From assembly GCA_033065855.1 (NCBI GenBank), contig JAVXUO010001311.1, forward strand, positions 186,001 through 250,000: DNA of 64,000 nucleotides, written 5' to 3'. The notes beneath the pieces were generated by a model. That model did not search any database and was not told the origin of the DNA. It was given only the letters and a program-made list of their open reading frames with translations. The DNA comes from Escallonia rubra (taxonomy: Eukaryota; Streptophyta; Magnoliopsida; Escalloniales; Escalloniaceae). Numbering within the stretch: the first letter of the stretch is position 1; each line of letters starts with the position of its first letter. Shown piece after piece: positions 21,733 to 32,700 of the stretch. The translations under genes and the position numbers were made by a program.

Positions 21733-24705
21733 CTGGTCTCGAGTTAATCAGGAAAAGCCCGTGACGTACTGAACTATCTATGCGTGTGCACTGGTTAGCG
21801 TCGGTATTAGCACCTTAATGATCCTGATTGATTTGTTTGGACCAAGGCATGTACCAATTATATTCCATCACATAATGGTCTCTTAGTGCTCTTTATGCAA
21901 TCTGGAAACACGAAATATTGTTGATGGACTAAAATTTTGGCAACAGGTTCTTCAACCTCTTGATCGATAATTCATCTGTCTGCCCGTTTTTGTTACAATT
22001 TCTGTGTGTGTTGGCTTCCATTTGCTCAAATTTGTCTTCTAACGCGTTGATTAACAGGCTATGGCAAGCTTAATGGTGGAGTCAACCACTAACATGCTAG
22101 ACAGGTGGGCATCCCTAATCGACTCTGGGAAGCAAGAAATTGACATAGAGAGAGAAATCACAACCACGGCTGGGGAGATCATCGCAAAGACAAGCTTTGG
22201 CATAAGCTACAATGACGGGAGAAAGGTCTTCAAAAAACTACGAGCCATGCAACTCACTCTCTTCAAGTCTAACCGCTACGTGGGGGTGCCTTTTAGCAAG
22301 TTCATGTACCCCAAGCAAAACTTGGAAGCAAATAGGCTAGGACAGGAGATCGACGCCCTCCTGCTGTCGATCATAACTGCTCGAAAGAATTCGAGCAGTG
22401 GGCAGACCGAGCAGAACCTGCTCGGTCTGTTGCTGGCTCAGAACAGCGCCGACGCCCACCCAGGAAAGATGCTGACCGTCAACGAGCTCGTCGACGAGTG
22501 CAAAACGTTCTTCTTCGGAGGGCACGAGACCACGGCGCTGGCATTGACATGGACGTTACTCCTTCTGGCCATGCACCCCAAGTGGCAAAACGAACTCAGA
22601 GAAGAAATCAAGCAAGTGATTGGAGGCGGAGAGATTGATGCCACCAAGCTTGTTGGACTGAAGAAGGTAATAACACGATGCCCTTTCTTCACATGCAAGC
22701 ACTTCCATGCACGTTGTGTTTTTCAAGGTATTTTTAGGGTGTTATTGATGAACTTTCTAATAAATCTATGGCTGCCCAATCATATAGTATAAGCTTACAT
22801 TATAAGGACGTGACACATCGTATAATATTTGGATTGATTGCGGGCCCCACACCAGTGCAATTAGTGACCAATAGTACAATGATTTGGATAATCAAAGGTC
22901 ACGTAATACAATCCAAAGTGGACTTCTTTGTCCCCGCGTCCAATGGCACACATGATTAGCATGAGGTCAAAGTAGGGCTTCAGGTGGATCTGATTTGTTT
23001 AAAACCCACTAAGTTCACATCGTCATGGACCGGATCCAGATCCCCTGTTGTTGCTAGGGTTACAACAGGGGTGCTGTAGCCCCAGCAACAGCCGTTGGAT
23101 CGAGTTAATTTGGAGGGAAGGGCTCAGATTAAGCCACGTCACCCGACAAATACACTCTCTCCAAACCAACGACCCCATTCACTCTCGCTCCAGCTCCTTC
23201 TGCCGGCGGCAAAACCCGCTCCAACTTCTGACGATGACACGGCGACGGCGCTTCCGGTGGTGAACCGACCGGAGACGCGAACCTACGATCCACCTTCCAT
23301 CGAAACGACGACGCCGGAACCAACGATCCAACAATCTGAAATCGCGAACCAATTTCGGCGATGACGCCGGCGCCTCCAGGGGACCATTCACTCTCTCGGA
23401 TCCACTATTCTTTCGATCGGCGGCAGAAGCCCCTACACCTCTCGGCGACGGCACATCCGGTGGTGAAACTTCTGGCGACGGCATAGCCAAGATGGCCTCA
23501 TCTCCAGCCTCTCGTCTCCCACAACCGCCATGCCAACCGATCTACACGCCGTCTCCCATCTACACGACGATCTACATGCCGTTTATCGTCTCCCGTCTCC
23601 CTACGGCCCATGTCACAACCTACCCTTATTCACCCTTATCGATGATGGCGATCTACATGCCGGGTGTCGATCGATAGCAATGACCAGCCAACCATCGATC
23701 TAAAAACAACCACCATTACACCGTCTCTCACTACGATTACAAGTTTTAGCAGATCAACACATCAATCGTCTTGCTATGTCGTTGCCGGAAGGTGCTGGTT
23801 CTCCCATGGCAGCACTATGAGTTCAGGCAGGTTCATTTTTTGGAGTCGCCGGAAGGTGAAGCAGTTGGATGTACCGTCGCCGCTGGTAGATGGAATAGAA
23901 GAGAGAGAAAATTGGGGTCGGCAGAGTTTGTTGGAAAAATAAGTGTTAGCTGACGTGGCATAATCTGAGCCGTCATCTCAAGCTTATCTCGATCGGACGG
24001 CTGTAACTAGAGTTACAGCATGCCTGCTGTAACCCTAGTTACAACAGGCGATCTTGGTCCTCATGGACCTACTAGCCCGTGGACACGTGGCAATACCCCC
24101 CCCCCCGGGTTTGACTGAATGAGCTAACCGTCAACCGACCATTGCTCTCAATTTTATTTTGTTACACATTCAGTGACAAAAAGAACCTAAGAAGTATTTA
24201 GAAAGTTTTCGTATACTTAGTGCTAACACTTTTTTCACTTACAGTTGGTTACGGAGCTAATGAGCTTGTGTAATTGCAGATGCAGTGGGTAATGAATGAA
24301 GTGTTGCGATTATATCCATCGGCACCAAATGTGCAGAGGCAAGCAAGAGAAGACATTCGTGTGGACGATGTGGTTATCCCTAACGGAACCAACATGTGGA
24401 TCGACGTCGTGGCCATGCATCACGACCGTGCCTTTTGGGGCGACGACGTGAATGAGTTCAGACCAGATAGGTTTAAGGACGACCTATTTGGTGGATGCAA
24501 TCACAAGATGGGATACTTGCCGTTCGGGTTTGGAGGGAGAATGTGTGTGGGTAGAAACCTGACCATGATGGAGTATAAGATCGTCTTGAGCCTGATTCTG
24601 ACTAGGTTTTCGTTCTCCCTATCGCCAAACTATTGTCATTCTCCATCTATTTTGCTCTCCCTCAGGCCGACGCAAGGGCTGCCTCTAATACTTCGACCTC
24701 TTTAG
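20740..24705 (+). CDS. CYP715A: Cytochrome P450, clan 72, CYP715A-like, copy 2 (intact)
   Basis: Four exons: 20,740-21,046, 21,462-21,691, 22,058-22,666, 24,280-24,705, with the same intron phases as copy 1. Total 1,572 nt and 523 residues. The extra five residues come from a longer serine run after residue 68 (a TCT/TTC microsatellite at about 20,946-20,981). GGHETT (333-338), ExxR and the haem-loop FGFGGRMCVG (Cys471) are all present. Most of the protein is identical to copy 1, so the duplication is fairly young, with changes in the membrane anchor (GFAMAVFLVFALWKV) and scattered positions. Intron 3 is 1.61 kb, against 0.50 kb in copy 1, because of a Mutator-like insertion. It should be an ER-bound monooxygenase with the same unknown substrate class as copy 1. 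Nothing in the sequence says it is inactive. Confidence 0.85.
23032..24060. mobile_element. Mutator-like non-autonomous element (MULE) in intron 3 of CYP copy 2
   Basis: It is flanked by exact 9-bp direct repeats TCATGGACC (23,023-23,031 and 24,061-24,069), the size typical of Mutator. Ends are GGATCCAGATCCCCTGTTG and, in reverse complement, GGACCAAGATCGCCTGTTG; the inverted similarity extends for about 40-60 bp. Each end can also fold by itself (for example CCCCTGTTGT and ACAACAGGGG on the left; GCTGTAAC and GTTACAGC on the right). The 1,029-bp body is GC-rich, holds an internal direct repeat of about 212 bp (near 23,173 and 23,385), and has no transposase. Short ORFs inside match nothing I recognise. 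It could be a Pack-MULE carrying captured gene sequence. Confidence 0.92.
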
Positions 24706-25404
24706 TTGTGCAGCTTGTTTGACCTAGAATATTTATATTTGTAATTATTATTATTTTCCTGTAGTCTGATAGATGCAGAATTGAAAATAACAGAATAGAA
24801 AATCTTGGAAATTAAAATAGATATATTGTTCCTGGTTCTTGGGAAATGGCTAGTAAAACTAAACTCAATTGACAATTCACTTTCCCTGTAAGTATGATCG
24901 GTGTTACCTTTTGCATCTCATTGATTTGAAATGTCGCATGCTTTAAATGAAAGTTGCCTTCCGATATGATTCGGTCCACTACTAGTCCAACTGTAAACAT
25001 TTGCGATTCGGTACTGCTCTTAATTTAGCTTAATTAGCTCCATCTTTGTTTGTGGCATTTCCTATGTTTTTGTCACTATGATGTCCATTTTTTTAGAGTA
25101 GGTAATAACTTATCCGAAGCTCAGCATTGTAAGTATTGTTTCTGAGAAAGTATCTAATCGGACTTTGTAACGAGATAACGAATGAGGATCATCTGTTGTA
25201 CTGTGCGTTAATATAACAAAAGTATTGGCTAATAAATTTTGATGACAAACTGGAAAAAAGCCAGATGTGTTGTTATGCATAGAGCAACTAGTAAAAAAGA
25301 TAATTTCGCTTTTATTTCACGCCTGCATGTATCAATTCACTAAGGGTAAAGAGGTCATTTAGTTTTCAATTTACAAACCTCGTAGTATGAAAAAAAAAAT
25401 ACTG

Positions 25405-25625
25405 GTACCCGCGGGCTGTAGGAAGATAGTTACAACTTGCATATAGTGACAATTGGTGCTCACTGAATGTCTTAAGTGATTTTTATTTAGTGGCACTAAA
25501 TACGTGTTACTAAGTATTGTTGCTGAAAGTGTTAGTAGAAATGTCACTTAGTGTATTTAGCGACTATTAATTGTCGCTATATAGGGATTGTACGAAGCTT
25601 CCTACAACACGGATTGTAGAAAACA
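25405..25625. mobile_element. Foldback MITE between CYP copies 2 and 3
   Basis: The ends are GGGCTGTAGGAAGATAGTTAC and CTTCCTACAACACGG. The interior has ATAGTGACAATTGG opposite TTAATTGTCGCTATAT, and GTGATTTTTATTTAGTG opposite TGTCACTTAGTGTATTTAG. Same family as 1,984-2,212 and 5,665-5,922. Confidence 0.75.
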
Positions 25626-26630
25626 AATATCCTTTATAGTAGACATAATTGTATTCTCTTTCTCCTCCTGCCGTCACCACAATTCTTAAGTAGACACTTC
25701 CTTCACGTCGACAAAGCTATGAGTCGCCGGAATACGCTATCCCCTATTGTCCTTGATTTCCACCGACGCCTCGTTCGGTGGTTTATTACTGTGTGGCGAC
25801 TACGATGGTGGGTGGGGTGAGCAGTGGGGGTTTGTTGTGGTGGGTGGGACTATGGCTTGGTGATGATGGGATGCAAATGTTGGTCGCCGGTGGAGACCGA
25901 TAGTGGAGGTGACAGGTGAAAAAGGTGTTTCGTAGTAATAGTGTTGATAGTGGCCACAAAAAAAAAATTCAAAGAAGGGTAAAAAATTTCGAAACGACTT
26001 CATTCTGATTAATAGCCATATAAAAATTCTTTCTAGCATAGCAACGCATCCGTCTTCCCTTCAAATAATTATCATTAAAATTTTAATAATAACAACAAAA
26101 TTCTTTTACTAATAAAAAGATATGGTTAAAGCAGCTTATCAAAAAGAACAGTTTGTTGAGATGATTGTCAATGTTTGGATTCAGAGAAAGGAGTTGACAG
26201 CTACTCCATGCATGAATTATTGGTCGTGACTCAGTAAGTACATTTCAAAGGAAAATTTTTGGCTGTCACTTCCTCAGTAGAAGAGTTGGTTAACACACGG
26301 AGACAATGGAGTATAGGTTCCGCCTTTCCACGTTAATTCAACCATTACTTTAGCCGTCCAAAAAAGTTAACAATGTTCCTCTTTCAATTACTGTTTTACG
26401 TGGAAATTGCTACTGTTTGCCGTTTGGTAGTAAAATGCCAAGTAAAAGTGGCTTTCTGAATCTTGGATGGGAGAATCTTGTACCAGCAAACACAGCTTTG
26501 TCAACGGACGAGTGACACATGTTGAAAAAGCTCAGGCTACTGCTTCCATAAATACCCATCTCTTCTTCATAAAGAGCTACTGCATAATCAAGACAGAGCG
26601 AGAGAGAGAGAGAGAGAAACAGAGACAGAG
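25626..26630. other. Intergenic and presumed promoter region of CYP copy 3
   Basis: No ORF of interest. A short CATAAATACC (about 26,549) may be the relic TATA box of copy 3, and a (GA)n tract lies at about 26,599-26,616 just before its ATG. This stretch does not align with the promoters of copies 1 and 2. Confidence 0.4.
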
Positions 26631-28620
26631 ATGGTATTCCTGCAGAGGTTTAATTTGAAGCACTTAATTCTGCAATGGCCATCTTTCTTTTCTTCATGCT
26701 TTGGAGGCTGCTACACCCCTGCTGGATTGTGCCTAATCAGGTACGTAAAAAGCTGCTGAGGAGCGGATTCAGCGGTCCAACCCCAAGGTTTCCTCTGGGA
26801 AACATTAGCGATCGACATGAGAAACACGAAGAGCGACCCTTCCTCCTCGTCTACAAACATCTCCCATGGCATCCATTCAGCGGTATTTCCGTACTTTGCA
26901 TGGTGGCAAAGATCACATGGTAAGCCGTTCCCAACAGCACATGCAAACATAGTTGTGGCATCAACTGTGTGTTTTTGTGCGTGATGCACGCATCTTATGC
27001 ATGTAAGCTCAAAGTTCCGTGTCTTCCTTGCAGGGAAGGTGTTTATCTACTGGCTAGGCACCGAGCCATTCGTCTATGTCGCTGAACCTGAGTTTCTGAA
27101 AAGAATGTCTGCAGGTGTCCTGGGAAAAAACTGGGTAAAGCCCAATGCATGTGTATAGAAACGATAGGTTGCCCGTGTCTGGTAATGGTTTTGTTATGGT
27201 TGAAGGTGATGATTGGGTTCGCCACAGGCATGCTGTCACTCCAGCAAACTTGAAGGTCTCTCTCTGGACTGTAGTTATAAAAAATTTCCCAAGTAAAGAA
27301 ACAGGTTAGCACATTTGTCAATTTCCAAAAGATCTTTTGTTAAAACTAATTCCTGCTTTTAAAACTGATATATAGGCCATGGCGAGATCTGGCGGAGTCT
27401 AACATCGAGATGCTAGACGGGTGGAGCTCCATGATCAGCTCCGGAAAGCCAGAAATTGACGTAGAGGAAGAAATCACCAACACAGCTGGAGAGATTATTG
27501 CAAAGACAATCTTTGGCCTATACGACGACAACAGAAGGATGATATTCAAAAAACTACGAGCCTTGCAACTCAGCCTTTTCAAGTCTAAGCGATTTGTGGG
27601 GGTGCCATTTAGCAAGTTCATTCATCCTAAGCAATCCCTAGAATCGAAAAGGCTAGGGAAGGAGATGGATGCAATCCTCTTGTCGATCATAAATACACAA
27701 AAGAATGCCATCAATGACGGATCCCAGAAGAACCTGCTCGGTCTACTGCTAGCAGAGAACCATGGGGACGGCCGCTCAGGGAGGACTTTAACAATGTGCG
27801 AGCTCATAGATCAGGGCAAGACGTTCTTCTTTGGAGGGCATGAGACCACCGCGTTAACGCTCACTTGGACGTTATTATTACTGGCCATTCACCCTAAATG
27901 GCAAAATGAACTTGGGGAAGAGATCAAAGAAGTTATTGGAGATGGAGATGGAGATGTAGATGCCACAATGGTTGCTGGACCGAAGAAGGTAATATATGCT
28001 TCTCTTCCTCTTACTATATCCTTGTATATACTCCTTAAAATCAGTACAACACTAACAATGCACTACTGTCTCTGCTCTTTTTTTTCCCTGTTCGGTTAAT
28101 TAAAACTCACGAATGTGAAACTGCAGATGGGATGGGGTGATGGATGAAACCTTACGGATATATCCATCGTCGATACCTAATTTGCAGAGGCAAGCAAGAG
28201 AAGACATTCGAGTGGACGGGGCTTTAATTCCCAAAGGAACTAACATGCGGATCGATGATGTAGCCATGTGGACGGGGCTTTAATTCCCAAAGGAACTAAC
28301 ATGCGGATCGATGATGTAGCCATGCACCATGACCGAGCTCTTTGGGGCGACATCGCAAACGAGTTCAGGCCAGAAAGGTTCAAGGATGACTTGTACGGTG
28401 GATGCAAACACAAGATGGGCTATTTGCCTTTCGGATTTGGAGGGAGGATGTGCGTGGGTAAAGGCTTGACCACGATGGAGTACAAGATTGTCCTAACCCT
28501 AATTCTCACTAGGTTCGCATTTACCCTTTTCGCCAAACTATTGCCACTCCCAATCTATCTCGCTCTCACTAAGGCCTACACAAGGGCCTTGCCTCTGATA
28601 CTTGAACCCCTTCAGCTTAG
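26631..28620 (+). pseudogene. CYP715A-like P450, copy 3, multiply broken
   Basis: Exons align with the intact copies at about 26,631-26,919, 27,034-27,255, 27,375-27,988 and 28,127-28,620, and splice sites are kept. Lesions seen: a frame change between the ATG and the membrane anchor; one base out of frame near 26,815; exon 2 with a net +1 near 27,140 and a 9-base loss removing Phe-Ser-Pro; one base lost near 27,390; one base gained at the start of exon 4 (GGATGGGGTG); a perfect 56-bp tandem duplication (28,212-28,323), which shifts frame; a frameshift near 28,525; and loss of the normal stop, with the open frame running to 28,771. The haem loop (FGFGGRMCVG) and GGHETT remain readable. It is more diverged than copies 1 and 2 are from each other, so it is an older duplicate. 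Sequencing error cannot explain so many events. Confidence 0.88.
28212..28323 (+). repeat. Perfect 56-bp tandem duplication in exon 4 of CYP copy 3
   Basis: The unit GTGGACGGGG...TGTAGCCAT occupies 28,212-28,267 and is repeated without mismatch at 28,268-28,323. Because 56 is not a multiple of 3, it destroys the frame ahead of the haem-binding region. Perfect identity implies a recent event (or an assembly artefact). Confidence 0.95.
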
Positions 28621-28771
28621 CAGATTCGAACTGCCAACTTCAAATAAGATGAAAAGACAGAAATCACAAACTTGGTTGAAATGTTTCCCAGTGGTCCTTT
28701 TTCATTCTCAATTGCCCTATAAGAACGAAGAATGGAACACATTTCCCCTGTCGGTTGCATTCATTTGTTAA

Positions 28772-29640
28772 GTAATTTTGATTTAGGTTACAAGTTTTTT
28801 TTTTTTACTCTCGAAAAACCTCATCATAGCATTGATAAGCATGTAGAGCAACAGTGTTACCTTGTACAAGGAGTGGCAAAAATCAAGCATCTAATGTGAG
28901 AGCGATAAAAGAATAAACGGCTTTAACACTGAATAACACTTACCACGGGAAGTACCCAACACACCAGAAAAATACTAAATAATCCATACACCAAGCAGAA
29001 AAAGAAGTCAGCAACAAAATAGATAAAGCCAAACAAACAAAACTAACAAATCCAACACCTGTCAACGCCAAGGCCAGGACACCACCACTGCCTAGTTTCT
29101 AGGTCACATATCTTGTCACATTGCATAAATTTAGAACGTTATTAACAGATCTACGTTTAGTTTTTCATTTCCGTGTTATTTGGTCTGTGCTATGAAGCAA
29201 TATGCAATCAACTGGTTTTCCATCTGATAACCATCACCCCAGACGGTTCTAAACTTTGTTCCAGGATTGTAGTTGCGTAACTACAAAGGAGAGTCTAGCT
29301 ATACGTCTTGCGATAGGTAAACTTAGTCCATGCCCGGACCGTAGGGATGCTGAAGAATCTTACAACCGGCATTAGAATTTCAAACAACTGCTTCTGTTAG
29401 GGTTTCAAGGATAGTTCGATTCAGGATGTTTACGAAGTAAAGCCACTGAAAAAAATGTCATCGAAGAATCCGGATGCAGCAGTACACGTCATTATTTCCA
29501 AAAAAGTTACTGGCCTTTCCACTGTAAACCATAACCTACGATTATTAGACAGCTTGTAAAGAAATCAGCCGACTGTGCATAGTAACCATCCCCATGATGA
29601 GACAATGTCTGAAAAGGATTACCGGACTAGAAACTGTTAT
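28772..29640. other. Intergenic between CYP copy 3 and TPP2, no gene seen
   Basis: No convincing ORF or repeat. The genes on either side converge, so this should contain two 3' regions. Confidence 0.45.
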
Positions 29641-29681
29641 AGGTAACTACAACGATGAAACATAAGAGATTGCATCGATAT

Positions 29682-29687
29682 TTTATT
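29682..29687 (-). terminator. Likely poly(A) signal of TPP2
   Basis: AATAAA on the minus strand (TTTATT on the plus strand), about 67 bases after the stop codon at 29,754-29,756, in an A/T-rich stretch. Confidence 0.4.
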
Positions 29688-29753
29688 TTTAAGAAATTTC
29701 CTGACGAAACGAAACTAAGAAGATTAGGTCTGTGGTTGTATGAACTGGAAACC

Positions 29754-32700
29754 CTAGAAAAGAGGTAAACTAACTGGGAAGCGTACATGCATCCACTGTT
29801 TCTCATACGACACCAAATGGCGCCATCCAATCTGATCAAGCAAGGAGAGCTTCAATTCATAAAGCTTCTTCTTTGGAGGCTCGCCATCATCTTGAATCAT
29901 GTCATTTACCACCTGATACCACAAACAAGCAAGCATAAGTCAAAAGTTTCAGAGGTAAAAAAATCCTAGGCCCGCGAAAAAATTTAATCAGATGCATGAA
30001 ACAGAAGAATATGAGTGTCATAGTCCCTAAATTGTACAGCCCAAGTCTAAAGTTGTTATCTCAAAGATGATTTAAGGTACTCTTTAGGACTAAAATAAAT
30101 GGTTATCTGCGAAACATCAACAATGAGGAAGCCCTTGGTCCGAAAAAGGCTTGTGGCCCTATCATGTGAGACATCAGATCAGCTCCTTTCACGATGTGTA
30201 GGATGGAAGGTGCCTAAACCGGCAAATGAAAATTGATTCACCCGAAGAAAATTTTCAGCACAAATTGGAACCCTAGAATGTAAATAAAACTTATCCACGG
30301 CTAAAGTTTTCAAGAACTCGTAATCCAACAAGTAAAGCTACCTCAGTCCATTAGCCCGTGCCTCCCTTCTAAACATAGAACTTTCAAGTCTATGAAAGAA
30401 GACTTAGCAATTCAGCGAGAACAAGCCCACTTGGTTCATTACACAAAAACAGAAGGATGAATATCAACCAAAATACTTGGTTAAATATGCGATATAATAT
30501 TCCACGTGAAGATACTTGGACAAAGCACGATAAATAGAAGTACCTTCAGTGCAGTACCAAGCCTCCCACTACGTCGCTCACGTACCACCAAGAGAGTTCC
30601 AAACTTGGATGATTTCATATCCACCCATTTCCTCAATTCTTTGAAGTTTTCTTCAAATGGATCTTTCTGGGAATCAGTGTCTGGTGCAGAATGGTCATCT
30701 GTCCTGTCCACGACTCTTGCACCTTCAGCTGAATCCAAGGCCGAAGCATTCTCCCCTTGCTTCAACAATGATAGCACAGTTAAAAATCAACAATGACCAG
30801 CAATAATAACAGTAAGAGCAACGCCATCCAAGGTAATTACAAGAATAAATGATTCCCGGAAACGGCAATAGCACATTTACAATACCCCCAGGAAATTACA
30901 ATCAGCACCATTCCATTCTCTGGGCAGCATGATTTGTTTTGTTTCAACTTTAGCTGTCGCTGTCAGGCTGATCTCAACCCCTTGGATCCCATGTTATCAG
31001 TGTAAAACATAGTGACTGCATGCTTCCCAGTGGATTTCATGCAATGCTCAAGGAACTAACGTCATCGCATATTATAGGAGAAGGGTGTTGTGTGCTTTTG
31101 TTGGTGCGCTAACAGTCCCAGCCTAAAACATAGGATGCAACCTTTGCAAGAGAAATTAAATCACAAAGCGGCAAACCCTTAATGTGGGTTTCTGAGGTGT
31201 TATGTTTGTTAAGTCACTTGCACTCCTTTTTTTTGAAGTATCGACATTTGGTCCAACTTGGCTCAGCCTTTGTGCCAAGGTAAATTAAGTGGGAAAAACC
31301 GCCACTTTCATAAGCATCTTTTAAGACACGTATAACGAACAGTCTAACTGAATTGAACTTTAGAGCAGATAACTACATGCAACCCAAAGCAAAATTTCGT
31401 ACCGTGAGAGATTCAATCTCCACTAAAGCTAACCCTTTCTGGTAAAGTGCTTCCGTTAACTGGTCGCGGGTTGTCTCCATCTGCTTCTTTGTTCTCTATA
31501 ACAATTAGTAAATTATAATTGTAATTTGTCAATATCGCAGCTAACTCCAATAAGAGGACAGAAGATGATCAATAAACAAAAAGATACATGAGGGAGCACC
31601 CTTTAAGGTGCCTTAACCCACATCTCTGTGTCATTGTGTAGATTGTTTTCTAAGAAAAAACATGCTTAGGCTACTTTAAAAAGTCCCTTGAATAGTAATA
31701 CAACGGAAGAAGGCACAAGTGGAAGCAGTTGAAGGAGACAGACAAAAGGCAACTTAGAAACGCACCTCAAATCCCTCATCTTCTGGATCAGTTTTGAGGA
31801 AAAAATATCTCGCTAGTTCATCTCTGTCGATGCTATTTACTACCTCGTCTGCTGCACGTAGAATCTGCAAAGCGGCACTTTCTTAGAGGAACAAAAATTA
31901 TACCTGATAACAACAATAATAACAGGAAATGCTACAAATACGGACATATGTTCCTAGATCTCGGATACTGTATTCATCTCTCCTGTAGAAAGCATCTTTT
32001 CCTTGATCTCCCACCAAGATAATGGGAAAATATACACAAAATAGCATCAATAATGTTACAGCTGATAACAATAACATTATTACTAAGAGAATTTTCTAAA
32101 CCATTTTGCGGGAGCAATCCTACTCCTGTTAATGGTACATCAACCTGCAATTTCTTGCCAATTACTAGTGTGACAGAATTTTTTGGCAGTAAGTGCATTG
32201 AAGCAGTATCAGCATACTAGGTTAGTAACCAATTCTGTTCTTTTTTTTTTTTTTTTTTTAAGGCAGGCTGAAATATGAAGTTTAGGGTAACCCATCCTAG
32301 GCGAATTAGAAGTGGTTAAATATCGTTCTTCTATATACTTTCCATTCTTTTTGTGGCAGAATGAGGAATGTTTATAGGAAAATATGCGCACGCTTTGAAT
32401 TGTGGCTGCTCAATGAATTATGGAGTCAATTATATTGGACCACAAAGCCAGGGTCTATCATGTGGAAGTATATAAATAGTATTGTCAATCAACTACCAAA
32501 GTAGGCACAACTCAGATTTGCGTAAGCTATGTATTTGCATCACAAGTTACCTCTTTATTATGGAGAATCTTATCTTCCAAGTCCTGAGATAGCAAACTCT
32601 CCAATATTTTAGCAAGCAATGGGGTGTAATTTGGGTATTCTGACTGCAGAAACAGATGAAAGATACACCATTTAGCAATGAACTGACCAGTAACATTCTA

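Larger units (their letters stand above)
12748..25045 (+). repeat. Segmental duplication, unit B (with CYP copy 2)
   Basis: This is the partner of 3,559-11,995. Differences from unit A: no MITE at 15,254-15,262, one copy rather than two of the 637-bp repeat (about 15,263-15,745), extra MITE sequence at 15,899-16,137, a hAT element at 16,190-19,733 and a MULE at 23,032-24,060. Unit B sequence resumes after the hAT with GGTAAAAATAGACA and GTGCAAACAATAAAA, matching unit A at about 7,640-7,705. Positions 12,748-15,750 hold only duplicated non-coding sequence. The unit ends just beyond ATTTGCGATTC at about 25,001. Confidence 0.85.

Noticed and set aside
23095-23942. Several ORFs inside the MULE as a captured gene
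   Set aside because: Not recognisable, broken into short frames; kept only as a Pack-MULE possibility to test.
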